Assembly (NCBI GenBank): GCA_014323865.1
Contig: JACONG010000010.1
Location: forward strand, 1 to 64,000
Source: Rhodospirillales bacterium
GTDB lineage: Bacteria; Pseudomonadota; Alphaproteobacteria; SP197
Length of the DNA: 64,000 nt
Reading direction: 5' to 3'
Positions 18,702 to 27,689 of the stretch are shown here, piece by piece. The position numbers were made by a program, and so were the translations under genes. Below the pieces are notes generated by a model. That model saw only the letters and a list, made by a program, of their open reading frames with translations, searched no databases and was not told the origin of the DNA. Each line of letters begins with the position of its first letter. The stretch's first letter is position 1.

Positions 18702-19616
18702 ATGACGAACCTCGCCTCAAGCAGACAGCAAGCCCGGAACGCCGAGACACTCGGACGCCTGTTGGTGATCGGCTCGGCGGTCGCCTGGAGCGGTGCCGGC
18801 ATCTTCACCAAGAGCGTCGAAGCCGATGTCTGGACCGTGCTGTTCTGGCGGGGCGCGCTGGCCGCAGTGCTGATGTGGGCCTATCTCGTCTGGCGCCAGG
18901 GCGGCAGTGCGCTGACCGACGCCAGTCGGCTCGGCCTGGCTGGCTGGGCCGCGGCCGCCGTCGGCAGTGCGGCGACGATCTGCTTTATCGCTGCCTTCAA
19001 GAACACCGCCGTCGCCAATGTTGCGATCATCTATGCGACGGCGCCGTTTGCCGCCGCAGCCATCGCCTTGTTCTGGATGCGTGAGGCGCCGGGCTGCACG
19101 ACCCTCGTGGCGGCTGCCTTCTGTGTCATCGGCGTCGCTGTCATGGTCGGCGGTTCATCCGGCACGCCTAACCTCTCGGGCGACCTTTTGGCGGTCGGCA
19201 TGACCGTCCTGATGGCGCTGATGATGGTCATCATGCGGCGTTATCCGCAGCGCCCCATGACCTTGGCCGTCGGCCCCATCTCAAGCCTGCAGCTCGTTCT
19301 GGTCGGCTGGCTGATGACCGATCCCCTGGCGATCTCCGGCTACGACCTCCTGCTCGTCTGCGCCTTCGGCATCGCGCATGCCGCCGCTACAATCATGCTG
19401 GCCGAAGGCGTTCTCCGCATCCGCGCTGCCGAAGCTGGACTGCTGAGCACGCTCGAGATGCCGCTCGTCCCGCTTTGGGGTTTCCTTTTCCTGGCCGAGG
19501 TTCCGGGCATGTGGACGGTGGTCGGAGGAGGAATCGTGCTGGTGACGCTGGTCGGGTACCTGACGACTGCGGCGCAGATCAGGCTTCGGCCAGGGCCTGA
19601 TCGAGATCGGCGATGA
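18702..19616 (+). CDS. DMT-family (EamA) transporter
   Basis: 304-residue inner-membrane protein with about ten hydrophobic segments arranged as two EamA repeats (SAVAWSGAGIFTKSVE in repeat 1; GPISSLQLVLVGWLMTD onwards in repeat 2). ATG 18702 is chosen because upstream in-frame codons encode an arginine-rich, non-membrane stretch. Substrate unknown; family members export amino acids or metabolites. Its 3' end overlaps the convergent metY reading frame by 38 bp. Confidence 0.8.
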   Translation: MTNLASSRQQARNAETLGRLLVIGSAVAWSGAGIFTKSVEADVWTVLFWRGALAAVLMWAYLVWRQGGSALTDASRLGLAGWAAAAVGSAATICFIAAFKNTAVANVAIIYATAPFAAAAIALFWMREAPGCTTLVAAAFCVIGVAVMVGGSSGTPNLSGDLLAVGMTVLMALMMVIMRRYPQRPMTLAVGPISSLQLVLVGWLMTDPLAISGYDLLLVCAFGIAHAAATIMLAEGVLRIRAAEAGLLSTLEMPLVPLWGFLFLAEVPGMWTVVGGGIVLVTLVGYLTTAAQIRLRPGPDRDRR

Positions 19617-20858
19617 GGTCGGCGGCGGTTTCGATGCCGAAGGAGAGCCGGATGGTGTCGTCGTCGGCGTCGCGCTGCTCTTGGGTAAGCTGGTGGTGGG
19701 TGGTGCTGGTCGGGTGCAGGATGAGGCTGCGGGTGTCGCCGACGTTGGCGAGGTGGCTGAACAGATTCGAGGCCTCGACCACACGGCAGCCCGCTTCGAA
19801 ACCGCCCTTGAGGCTGAAGGTGAAGACACTGCCGAAGCCGTGTTCGAGGTACTTCCCGGCGAGCGCGCGATAAGGGCTTGAGGGCAGCCCTGCATAGGAC
19901 ATCCAGGCGACCTTGGGGTGGTTTTCAAGGAATTGGGAAATTTCCATCACGTTGTCGCAATGGCGCTGCATCCTCAGCGGCGGGGTCTTGCAGCCGGTGA
20001 TGAGGTTGAAGGCATTGGTCGGTGACAGGGCCGTTCCAAAGTCGCGCAGGGCAAAGGCGCGGGCCTTCATGGTGAAACCGATGTCACCAAAGGTCTCTGC
20101 GAAGGTCAGGCCATGATAGGTTGGCTCGGGTTCGGTCATTCCGGGAAACTTCCCGCTGCCATACCAGTCGAACTTGCCGGACTCGACCACAAGCCCGCCC
20201 ATCGACGTGTCGTGCCCGCCGATGAACTTGGTCGCCGAGTGGGTGACGATATCCGCACCCCAGTGGAACGGCCGGTACAGCCAGGGCGTTGCCATGGTGT
20301 TGTCGACGATGAGCGGGATGGCGTGGTGCCGGGCGATCTCCGCCAGCGGTCGAGATCGACGATCACGCCACCGGGATTGGCCAGCGCCTCGACGAAGATC
20401 GCCTTTGTGTTGGGCCGGATGGTGGCCTCGACCAGGCCGGTGTCGTTGGAGTCGATCAGGTCGGCATGCCAGCCGAGTTTGCCGAAGGACTTGGTGAACT
20501 GGTTGACCGAGCCGCCATAGAGGAACTTCGAGGCGACGATGTGGTCGTCGGGCTCCAGCAAGGTGAAGAAGGCGAGGAACTGCGCGGCATGGCCTGACGC
20601 GCAGGCCACTGCGGCGCGGCCGTCATCGAGGTTCGCGACCTTCTCCTCGAGCACCGCGACCGTTGGGTTGGTGAGGCGCGAATAGATGTAGCCGAAGGTC
20701 TGCAGGTTGAAGAGCGAGGCGGCATGGTTGACGTCGTCGAAGACGTAGCTCGTGGTCTGGTAGATCGGCGTGGCGCGCGCACCGGTCACGGGATCGGGCC
20801 GGGCCTCGGCATGCACTGTGCGGGTTTCGAGGCCATAGTCGGGCTTGCCGTCGCTCAT
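19579..20858 (-). pseudogene. metY: O-acetylhomoserine sulfhydrylase-like gene, single frameshift
   Basis: PLP enzyme that makes homocysteine or methionine precursors from O-acetylhomoserine. Two overlapping frames together give a full ~425-residue protein: MSDGKPDYGLETRTVHAEAR to GGVIVDLD, then LAEIARHHAIPLIVDNT ... HSATKFIGGHDTSMGG (PLP Lys in SATKF) to DLDQALAEA. They are offset by one base near 20341-20352, where GACCGCTGG replaces the expected GACCCGCTGG. All motifs on both sides are intact, so this is either a very recent loss or a homopolymer sequencing error. Confidence 0.75.
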
Positions 20859-20864
20859 CGGGAC

Positions 20865-21143
20865 CTACCGGTGTGTGTAGAGATCGCCGTCGGCGTCCCA
20901 GGTGCATTGCGACGCAGCATCGCACAACGACCCCGGCCAGAGCTGCCCCGTCCGCTCCCAGTCGATCGAGGAACAACCCGAAAGGAGGAGGGCGATACTG
21001 GCCGCTGCGGTGAGCGATACGATCCGGCGGGTCCCCTCACTCTTCCCCGTTGGGTCGAGGGGACATTTGCGCAGGTCATCCCTTCTCCCTCGGGCCGGAA
21101 AGGGAGGGACCCGACGCGAATCAGTGGGAGGGTGAGGGGCCAC
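20865..21143 (-). CDS. Small putative lipoprotein with unclear start
   Basis: The C-terminal 51 residues read VSLTAAASIALLLSGCSSID followed by a short polar region with two Cys (SLCDAASQCTWDADGDLYTHR). LLSGC is a good lipobox. The only in-frame ATG (21143) lies 38 residues further upstream, and the sequence between is made by the palindromic repeat at 21031-21141, so the natural start was probably replaced by the repeat. Expression is therefore doubtful. Confidence 0.45.
   Translation of the reverse strand: MAPHPPTDSRRVPPFPARGRRDDLRKCPLDPTGKSEGTRRIVSLTAAASIALLLSGCSSIDWERTGQLWPGSLCDAASQCTWDADGDLYTHR
21031..21141. repeat. Intergenic palindromic repeat element
   Basis: Outer arms GTCCCCTCAC (21031-21040) and GTGAGGGGCC (21132-21141) are inverted; inside lie TTCTCCCTCGGGCC and GGAAAGGGAGGGACC, which also pair. 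The composition (alternating CCCTC/GAGGG) is typical of short mobile palindromic units scattered between alphaproteobacterial genes. It sits between a lipoprotein gene and a CoA-binding protein gene. Confidence 0.6.
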
Positions 21144-21144
21144 C

Positions 21145-21636
21145 TCATATCTTCAGCGCCTTGGCGGTGATGATCCCGGAGTTGATGCCGCCCCAGGAGA
21201 GTTCGCTGGAGAGGCGGCCATACTCGATCTTGGGGCAGCGGTTCATCACGACGTTGAGGCCCGCCGCCTCGGTCCGTGCCGCGGCTTCGTTGTTACGCAC
21301 GCCGAGCTGCATCCAGACCGTATCGATCTGGTGCTTGTCCTTGAGCGCGATCGCTTCGTCGGTGATCGGGCCCGCGGCCTCCGCGTTGCGAAAGATGTCG
21401 ACCATATCGAAGCATACGGGCACCTCTGTCAGCGAGCCGTATACGATCTCACCGTGGATCTCCTTGCCGGCCGATGTCGGGTTGACCGGAATCACGCGGT
21501 ATCCCTTGGCCTGCAGGTATTTGAAGACGAAGTTGCTGGGGCGCGCCCAGTTGGGACTGGCGCCGACCATGGCGATGGTCCGGCAGCGCCGCAGAATGCC
21601 GCGCAGGTACTCGTCTTCGTAAGTCTCATGATCCAA
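21145..21636 (-). CDS. CoA-binding domain protein (YccU-like)
   Basis: 163 residues forming one Rossmann-type CoA-binding domain: the nucleotide loop TIAMVGASPNWARPSNFVFK, then GYRVIPVNPTSAGKEIHGE, and the C-terminal NRCPKIEYGRL. Stand-alone proteins of this kind resemble the CoA-binding domain of succinyl-CoA synthetase but have no established reaction. It is 2 bp downstream of the enoyl-CoA hydratase-like gene, so the two are co-transcribed. Confidence 0.8.
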   Translation of the reverse strand: MDHETYEDEYLRGILRRCRTIAMVGASPNWARPSNFVFKYLQAKGYRVIPVNPTSAGKEIHGEIVYGSLTEVPVCFDMVDIFRNAEAAGPITDEAIALKDKHQIDTVWMQLGVRNNEAAARTEAAGLNVVMNRCPKIEYGRLSSELSWGGINSGIITAKALKI

Positions 21637-21638
21637 AG

Positions 21639-22424
21639 CTATTCGCCGGTCCAGGTCGGCTGGCGCTTCTCAAGGAAGGCGTCGATCCCTTCCTCGGCGT
21701 CGCGCGCCATCATGTTCTCGGCCATCACCGTGCTGGCATAAAGATAAGCATCGTCGAGCGGCATCTCGAGCTGGCGGTAGAAGGCCTCCTTGCCGACAGC
21801 AAGCGTCAGCGGCGATTTCGAGGCGATCTGGCGAGCCAGAGCCAGGGTCTCGTCGGCCAGGGCATCCGCGTCGACAACGCGGTTCACAAGCCCCATCGCC
21901 TTGGCGCTCTCGGCATCGGCCATGTCGCCGGTCAGCAGCATCTCCATGGCTTGCTTGCGCGCCACGTTGCGAGACAACGCGACCATGGGCGTCGAGCAGA
22001 ACAGCCCGATGTTGACCCCCGGCGTCGCGAAGCGCGCGTCGGTCGTCGCCACGGCCAGATCGCAGGTCGCGACAAGCTGGCAGCCCGCCGCCGTCGCAAT
22101 GCCGTGCACTTGGGCGATCACCGGCTTGGGCAGGGTGACGATGGAGGTCATCAGCTGGCTGCACTGGGCGAAGAGATCATCGTAGTTGCCCCGGCCTGGA
22201 TTGGCGCGGATTTCCTTGAGATCGTGGCCGGCGCAGAAGGTGGGGCCGTTGCCCGCAATCGTCACGACATGGATGGCGCGGTCGGCGGCGATGGCGTCAA
22301 GCTCGTCCTGGAGGGCGGCCATAAGCCCGACCGAGAGCGCGTTGCGCTGCTTCGGACGATTCAGCGTGAGGCGGGCTACGCCCTTGGCGTCGTCGCGGAG
22401 AAGGATGTCATCGGTCATGAGCAC
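21639..22424 (-). CDS. Enoyl-CoA hydratase/isomerase family protein
   Basis: Crotonase-fold protein of 261 residues (259 if the second ATG is used). Oxyanion-hole segments are TFCAGHDLKE and HGIATAAGCQLVATCDLAVA. The GHDLKE form, lacking the paired catalytic Glu of true hydratases at the second position, resembles the ECHDC3-type subgroup, so the exact reaction is open. Followed directly by the CoA-binding protein gene. Confidence 0.8.
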   Translation of the reverse strand: MLMTDDILLRDDAKGVARLTLNRPKQRNALSVGLMAALQDELDAIAADRAIHVVTIAGNGPTFCAGHDLKEIRANPGRGNYDDLFAQCSQLMTSIVTLPKPVIAQVHGIATAAGCQLVATCDLAVATTDARFATPGVNIGLFCSTPMVALSRNVARKQAMEMLLTGDMADAESAKAMGLVNRVVDADALADETLALARQIASKSPLTLAVGKEAFYRQLEMPLDDAYLYASTVMAENMMARDAEEGIDAFLEKRQPTWTGE

Positions 22425-22513
22425 AATGTGGCGTGTGCCGGTCCCGCCAGCAAGCCGATCACGCGCGAAACGGTTGCTCTAGACCGGTTGCCAACCCGAA
22501 GCTGCGGAAACGT

Positions 22514-23476
22514 TCAGCGGATCGGCAGCGCCATGGTCCAGACCAGTCGTCTCCACCCGGAAGCACCCAAAATCCTCGCGGCGGAGCCCCAGCTCTTCGT
22601 GTCAGACATCACCGAGTCCTGCGAATTCTCCGAAGATCTCGGCTTCGAGTCGAACAGGGTGTGGGTCATGGGATCGACCTCACCGCTCACGGTTTCAAGT
22701 CCGCGTTCGAGCGAGGCGATCACGGCGTTGTGCAGCGGCAGCGCCATTTGATCCGCGCCCCGGTCGCCCTCACCGATCCGGGCCTCACCCTGGGCCGACC
22801 CGGCGGGCAGGCCGCCGAGATCGAGCAGCCGTTCGAGTAACGCCTCGCTGCGGTACATCATGACCAGTGCGGCATTGAGTTCGCGTTCGGTGAGGTCTTC
22901 CCAGCCGCCGTGTTCGTGCTTCAGGCTGTGAAAGAAAATCTGGCTCACCGCCGAGGTCATGACGGGCAGGGTGCCTTTGATCGCCGCTGTGGCGATATCA
23001 GTGCCGCCCATCTTCGGCAGCAGATGTTTGCGGTTGGCCGGTTCCTCAATCCCCTCCGAGCCCAACGCCAAGGCCTCCAGCACCTCGACATCGGCGCGTT
23101 CGGCATCGGCAATGGTCAGAAGTGTCGCACGTGCCTCATCGTCGGCGCAGGCATCCATCACGCGATCGACGGCTGCGATGAATCCCAGGATCTGCTCGGC
23201 ATCGGCCAGGAAGATGGCCTTCGGCGTGGTGCCGATCGTGATCGGTTCGGCGTCACGGTCGACGGGGCCGCCGCCGAGCCGTGTCGTGACGCCGACCAGC
23301 GCCTTGGTGCGCTGCATCTTCCCGATCCACTCCCAATTGCGCGCACCGCCCTTGGAATGGCCCTAGGCGCGCAGCATGCGGGAATGGAAGAACTTCTGGT
23401 TGATCGGCGGAATCATCGCCATCAGGACGTCCTGGAGCGCCTCGACCGTGCGGTCGTTTGAACTGGTCTCTTCCAT
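22514..23476 (-). pseudogene. Unrecognised gene with an in-frame TAG and a fused 3' end
   Basis: From ATG 23476 (MEETSSNDRTVEALQDVLMA) the frame reaches a TAG at 23363-23365 after SRMLRA and continues without shift as GHSKGGARNWEWIGKMQRTK through a mainly helical, acidic region (ADAEQILGFIAAVDRVMDAC, ELNAALVMMYRSEALLERLL). I do not recognise the family. Downstream of about 22650 the frame runs antisense through a glyoxalase-like fragment, so the natural 3' end is lost. Likely a pseudogene; the codon at the TAG is otherwise in perfect register. Confidence 0.5.
22533..22650 (+). pseudogene. 5' fragment of a glyoxalase (VOC) family gene
   Basis: ATG 22533 opens MVQTSRLHPEAPKILAAEPQ followed by LFVSDITESCEFSEDLGFES, which matches the N-terminal beta-strand and SC.F....LGFE pattern of single-domain VOC proteins. 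After about 22650 the resemblance stops and the sequence belongs to the opposite-strand gene. Both convergent genes are truncated at the same point, as expected of a deletion that joined them. Confidence 0.5.
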
Positions 23477-23559
23477 AGCCTTGCCAAGCCCCGCTTTTCG
23501 GACCATTTCACAGCAGATAGGGCCTGCCAAACGGGCTGCGAAATCAACTCTTCGGTGCG

Positions 23560-23587
23560 TTGACTCCGCAGGCCCTTGTGTTAGGTT
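23560..23587 (+). promoter_or_regulatory. Promoter of rplM-rpsI
   Basis: TTGACT (23560-23565) and TAGGTT (23582-23587) with a 16-bp spacer, ending 65 bp upstream of the rplM ATG. It is the same -35 hexamer as in the rpsM promoter at 12669. Confidence 0.55.
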
Positions 23588-23652
23588 GCGGACCCCTAGG
23601 GCTGCGGTGTCAAACGGCACAGCGGCCCTGACTTTATGAGACAAAGAACATC

Positions 23653-24117
23653 ATGAAGACTTACGTCGCCAAACCCGCTGAGGTCGAGCGCAAGTGGTAC
23701 GTCGTGAACGCTGAGGATATGATCCTCGGGCGCATGGCCGTCGAGATCGCCGACATCCTGCGCGGCAAGCACAAGCCGACCTTCTCGCCGCATGTCGATT
23801 GCGGCGACTTCGTCGTAGTCATCAACGCCGAGAAGGTCCATCTCACCGGCAACAAGCGTGACGGCGAGACCTTCTACTGGCACACCGGCCATCATGGCGG
23901 CATCAAGGGCCAGACCTTGGGTGCGCGTCTTGATGGCGAGCACCCCGAGCGGGTCGTCATCAAGGCCGTCGAGCGCATGATCACGCGCAACTCGCTGGGT
24001 CGCCAGGTGATGAAGAAGCTCAAGGTCTATGCCGGTCCTGAGCACCCACATGAGGCGCAGCAGCCTGAGGTGCTCGATCTCGCCGCGCGCAACCGCAAGA
24101 ACAAGAGGGCAGCCTGA
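23653..24117 (+). CDS. rplM: 50S ribosomal protein L13
   Basis: Early assembly protein, 154 residues starting [20 protein letters not shown]. Conserved segments [20 protein letters not shown] and YRHTGHHGG-like [17 protein letters not shown] are present. Forms the standard two-gene unit with rpsI, three bases downstream. Confidence 0.97.
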   Translation: MKTYVAKPAEVERKWYVVNAEDMILGRMAVEIADILRGKHKPTFSPHVDCGDFVVVINAEKVHLTGNKRDGETFYWHTGHHGGIKGQTLGARLDGEHPERVVIKAVERMITRNSLGRQVMKKLKVYAGPEHPHEAQQPEVLDLAARNRKNKRAA

Positions 24118-24120
24118 ACC

Positions 24121-24606
24121 ATGGCCGCAACTGAGACCGTGATCCCCGAGGCCGAAGCGCCTGTTGTGCCCGTCATGACCGAAGAGCCGGTCGAACTGCC
24201 CGATCCGCAGATCGACAAGCACGGCCGCTCCTACGCCACCGGCAAGCGCAAGAACGCGATTGCGCGTGTGTGGCTGAAGCCCGGCGCCGGCCGCGTCATC
24301 GTGAACGGCCGTTCGATCGAGGAGTACTTCACCCGCGGCACGTGGCGTCTGATCCTGAGCCAGCCGTTCCAGGTCGCCGACCGACTCGAGCAGTACGACG
24401 TCTTCTGTACCGTCAAGGGCGGTGGCCTTTCGGGCCAGGCCGGTGCGGTGCGCCACGGCATCTCCAAGGCGCTGGTTGCCTATGAGCCCGCGCTGCGCAA
24501 GACGCTGAAGAGCTTGGGCTTCTTGACCCGCGACCCGCGCGTTGTCGAGCGCAAGAAGTACGGTAAGCGCAAGGCCCGACGCAGCTTCCAGTTCTCGAAG
24601 CGCTAG
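24121..24606 (+). CDS. rpsI: 30S ribosomal protein S9
   Basis: 161 residues with an acidic ~35-residue N-terminal extension ([20 protein letters not shown]) ahead of the conserved core [20 protein letters not shown]. The C-terminal tail ending FQFSKR, which touches P-site tRNA, is intact. Ends in TAG. Confidence 0.97.
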   Translation: MAATETVIPEAEAPVVPVMTEEPVELPDPQIDKHGRSYATGKRKNAIARVWLKPGAGRVIVNGRSIEEYFTRGTWRLILSQPFQVADRLEQYDVFCTVKGGGLSGQAGAVRHGISKALVAYEPALRKTLKSLGFLTRDPRVVERKKYGKRKARRSFQFSKR

Positions 24607-24637
24607 GCCGCACGAGGCTCAACATACGCAAGACGTT

Positions 24638-24676
24638 ATGCGGCGTTCTCAAACTCTGAGAGCGCCGCATTTCTTT
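24638..24676 (+). terminator. Rho-independent terminator after rpsI
   Basis: ATGCGGCGTTCTC (24638-24650) pairs with GAGAGCGCCGCAT (24658-24670), one G-U pair, around a 7-base loop, followed by TTTCTTT. This is the strongest intrinsic terminator in the window and closes the rplM-rpsI transcript. Confidence 0.85.
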
Positions 24677-24897
24677 GGAGGCATTGTTGCGTGTTGAACC
24701 ACCTGATTTCATTCGCTGCCATCGGGAAAACTGCGCAGATAGGCCTTCGCATCGCCCGGAGACCTGTTGCCGACGAGACCTTCGGGTATGACGATGGGAC
24801 GGGCCGCAAGCTTCTTCACCGAGGCTCTCGGCCAGACCGGGAACAAAGGCCGCGTGCCTGTCCGGCTTCGAACCCGCAGGATTGCTCACAGGATTGA
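24677..24897. other. Non-coding stretch between the rpsI terminator and an IS630 remnant
   Basis: I see no supported gene here. The opening GGAGGCATTGTTGCGTGTTG resembles the end of an insertion sequence in style but no inverted partner is visible, so I cannot assign it. The rest is probably decayed sequence attached to the IS630 fragment that follows. Confidence 0.3.
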
Positions 24898-25076
24898 TTG
24901 TCATCCTGGCCCTGCCGTTCGCGCGCCAGCGAGCACCTCTCGCGCCAACGACGATGCCAGGTGATCGCCGTCGATGGCGCGACAGAGCATCGCGCCGCCG
25001 CACCACGCGCCGATAGACTGCCCTTGATCGCATCAACGACCCGGCGGCGAAGGTCCAATCCGTACCAACGCCCCAT
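24898..25076 (-). mobile_element. IS630-family transposase remnant (N-terminal HTH)
   Basis: Reading down from ATG 25076 the frame gives MGRWYGLDLRRRVVDAIKGS, LSARGAAARCSVAPSTAITW and HRRWRERCSLARE, matching the start and helix-turn-helix of IS630 transposases (the RDRVV.AV..G.S...AA..F.VS.ST..RW pattern). Similarity ends around 24900 and the DDE half is absent. A separate C-terminal IS630 piece lies at 15460-15856, so the two may be relics of the same family but not of one copy. Confidence 0.65.
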
Positions 25077-25196
25077 ATTTGACTCCCGAAGCCCCTGCGG
25101 GTAGAGGATATGGGTTGGAACAAAGGGGAATCCCCTTTTTCGATCCAGATCAAGAGGAAGATCCTCTAGTTTCGCCGCGACAACGGGGAGGCTGGC

Positions 25197-26063
25197 ATGG
25201 CGCAGGCAGAAGTGTTTCTGGTTCCCGGCGAGCAGGTCCGGGCGTTCCAGGAAGACGGCGCGGTCATGATCAAGGGCGTGCTTAACGACGAATGGCTGGC
25301 GGAACTCGAGGCCGGGATCACGCTCGATATCGAACAGCCTAGCGACCGCATGATGGACTGGCTTAAGGGCGACGCCAGCGGTAAGCGTCTCTGTGTCGAC
25401 ACCATCACGGTCGGTCACAATCCGCACCTGCACCGCTACATGACGCAGTCGCCGCTGGGACCGATCGCAGCGCAGATGTTCGGTGAGGAAAAGGCGCATG
25501 CCTTCTACGCCACCGTCTTCGTGCGCTCGCCCGGAACCCGGTCGCGTACGCCGTGGCATCAGGACCAGACCTACTGGTGCGCCGAGGGGTGCCAGGCATT
25601 GAGTGTCTGGACCTCGATCGATCCCGTGCCGCAGGGCACGGAACTGCAGTTCGTGAAGGGCTCGCACCTCTGGGAGAAGCCGCTTGCCAAACCGCATTTC
25701 GAGGACGGCAACCTCGGCGGCGAAATGGACCTCAAGGAGTACGAGACCATCCCGGTGCCCGACTTCTCCGGTTCCGATTGCGACGAGTACGAGTTCCTCG
25801 GCTGGGCCATGGATCCCGGCGACATCGTGATCTTCCACGGCATGGTGATTCACGGTGGCTCGGGCAACCTGCCCGACGGCATGCAGCGCCGTACGGTGTC
25901 GGCACAGTACCTCGGTGCCGACGTTCGCCTCACGCAAAGACCCGGGGGCTGCAATCCCGACTTTCTGCCGGAGTTTGCCGAACACGGCCGCGCCTTGGGC
26001 GATCACCCTGCCTGCGGGCTCTGCCCGACCATCGGTGCGGATGGACGCCTGTTCGCAGCCTAG
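25197..26063 (+). CDS. Phytanoyl-CoA dioxygenase (PhyH) family protein
   Basis: 288-residue Fe(II)/2-oxoglutarate dioxygenase. The iron-binding pair is WHQDQ (His121 and Asp123) with a distal His in IFHGMVIHGGSGN and a 2-oxoglutarate-binding Arg in QRRTVSAQYLG. Bacterial PhyH homologues hydroxylate diverse small molecules, including osmolytes and phosphonates, so the substrate is open. It is intact but is followed 9 bp later by a broken M24 peptidase-like gene, its likely operon partner. Confidence 0.85.
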   Translation: MAQAEVFLVPGEQVRAFQEDGAVMIKGVLNDEWLAELEAGITLDIEQPSDRMMDWLKGDASGKRLCVDTITVGHNPHLHRYMTQSPLGPIAAQMFGEEKAHAFYATVFVRSPGTRSRTPWHQDQTYWCAEGCQALSVWTSIDPVPQGTELQFVKGSHLWEKPLAKPHFEDGNLGGEMDLKEYETIPVPDFSGSDCDEYEFLGWAMDPGDIVIFHGMVIHGGSGNLPDGMQRRTVSAQYLGADVRLTQRPGGCNPDFLPEFAEHGRALGDHPACGLCPTIGADGRLFAA

Positions 26064-26072
26064 GAGGACGCC

Positions 26073-27290
26073 ATGACCGGTGTCGGTCCGCAACCCGGGC
26101 ACGTCGACGCCACCAGAATGGTGGCGTTTGAGGTGTCGTTCACCGAGGAGGAGTACGCCGCGCGCCTGGAACGCCTGCTCGGCATGGCGAGCGAACAGCG
26201 GCGCGACCTGCTCTGGAACACCTCACCCGAGGGTGTCGCCTGGACCCACGGCTTCTTCGCCTCCTGGCATACGGGGCAGGGGCCGATGCGTTATCCGCAG
26301 CGTTACGGCACGGCGGTGCATGTGGAGTCCGTTCGTTTCATACATTTCGACAACTCGACCGAGGAGCCGGTGCTGGCCCGCACCTCGATCTGCCGAGACA
26401 ACCGCTACACGCCCGACCGCGAGGTCGACCCAACATCCGTTTCATGATGAAGGAGCTCAAGGCCGAAGGCTGGCTCGGTGGCACGGTGAGCATGGAATTC
26501 TGGATCTACGTCTCCAATCACACGATCAGCACGATGTTCGAGGGTGCCTTCCTGACCCACGGCTGTCGTCCGGTCGACATGAGCGAGTTGATGCGCCGCG
26601 TCCGGTGCCAGAAGTCGGCCCAAGAGATCGCCTAGACCGAAGAGGCCATGCGCATCTGCGACATCGGCCACCACACGATCATGGCGAACCTGCGATCCGG
26701 CATCATCGAGCTCGAACTCTTCGGTCAGATATGGCTGCGATGATGGCGGCGGGCGGCGAGTTCTCCGCGCTGATCCCGATCTTGAACACCTCGCCCATGG
26801 ATGTGGAGGTGCCAATGTCGAACGGCACACCATGGCCTCCCGCAAGGTCATCCAGAAGGGTGAGATCCTCGGCGCCGACATCTGCGGTGTCTTCAATCGC
26901 TGTAACGCCAATACGTTGCGCGGGTACTACGTCGGCGACGAGCCGCAGCAGAGCAGTACAAGAAATCCGGTGGAAGCTTCGATGTAATCTGTTCGGAGGT
27001 GAATGCCAGCATGTCAGCCGCCGAGGTCATCCGGCCCTTGCGCGCCCACTACGAGGAAGTCGGCATCTGGACAGAACGGCGGGCTGGGCTTGGGTCACGA
27101 GCTCGGCTGGATTGGCGACTTCTACTTGCATCTGGTCGACGACAGGTATCTGGACCATATATTCGAGGAGAACATTGTTACCAACTATGGGAGCCTTTTC
27201 AACACCGACCTGATCGACATGCTGGTCTACGGCAAGGACGGCACCCGCAAGTTATCCGAAATGCCGCTGGAACTGCTTGTCGCGGGCTGA
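26073..27290 (+). pseudogene. Creatinase/Xaa-Pro peptidase (M24) family pseudogene
   Basis: Pieces of one M24 protein occur in order in different frames: the N-terminal domain MTGVGPQPGHVDATRMVAFE ... FFASWHTGQGPMRYPQRYGT, a shift near 26430 to NIRFMMKELKAEGWLGGTVS, a TAG at 26633-26635 inside the conserved EIA.TEEAMRICDIGH helix, then GGEFSALIPILNTSP, MASRKVIQKGEILGADICGV and finally GDFYLHLVDDRYLDHIFEEN to a stop at 27290. At least four frameshifts plus the stop. Creatinase-like enzymes cleave C-N bonds in creatine or ectoine derivatives. Confidence 0.75.
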
Positions 27291-27319
27291 GAGCATTACT
27301 CGACCAGCATTGCGTCGTT

Positions 27320-27560
27320 TCAGCGCTCCTGCATCTCCGCGGGGCTGACCTCTTCGATCGGCGCAGAGAGGAACCAGACGTAGCCGAAGGGGTCGGAGAC
27401 CATGGCCGTGCGTTCGCCGGAGAACTCGTCCTTGGCCTTGCGCAGGATCATGGCACCCGCGGCTTCGGCTCTGGCCGTCACCGCTTTGATATCGTCGTTC
27501 CTGAGAAAGAGCTTCACCGGCGAACCGCCAAGGGCTGCGGGCGAGAGCGCACAATCTTTC
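27320..27560 (-). pseudogene. VOC/PhnB-like gene, 5'-truncated
   Basis: The reading frame (open from 27649) shows VOC similarity only from about 27560: SPAALGGSPVKLFLRNDDIK, AVTARAEAAGAMILRKAKDE, MVSDPFGYVWFLSAPIEEVS. This is the C-terminal beta-alpha-beta-beta-beta module of PhnB-type glyoxalase proteins. The N-terminal half is missing and is replaced by the truncated end of the DUF6134-like gene upstream, suggesting a deletion joined the two. Confidence 0.6.
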
Positions 27561-27689
27561 GAGTCAAATGAGCAAATCCGGAACTGGCACCGGACCCGGC
27601 CGCCCGCGCCGATGCTCTCGAACATCGTATTCGGCGCGGCGGGTTCCATGCTGATTGCGCTGCTCGCGGTTTATGGCCTGCGCCTTGGA

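Noticed and set aside
20859-21030. SAM riboswitch upstream of metY
   Set aside because: The short region upstream of metY is filled by the small lipoprotein frame and shows no SAM-II-like conserved elements.
24816-26102. 428-codon minus-strand open frame
   Set aside because: Most of it is antisense to the PhyH gene; only its last part (24898-25076) is meaningful, as an IS630 N-terminal fragment.
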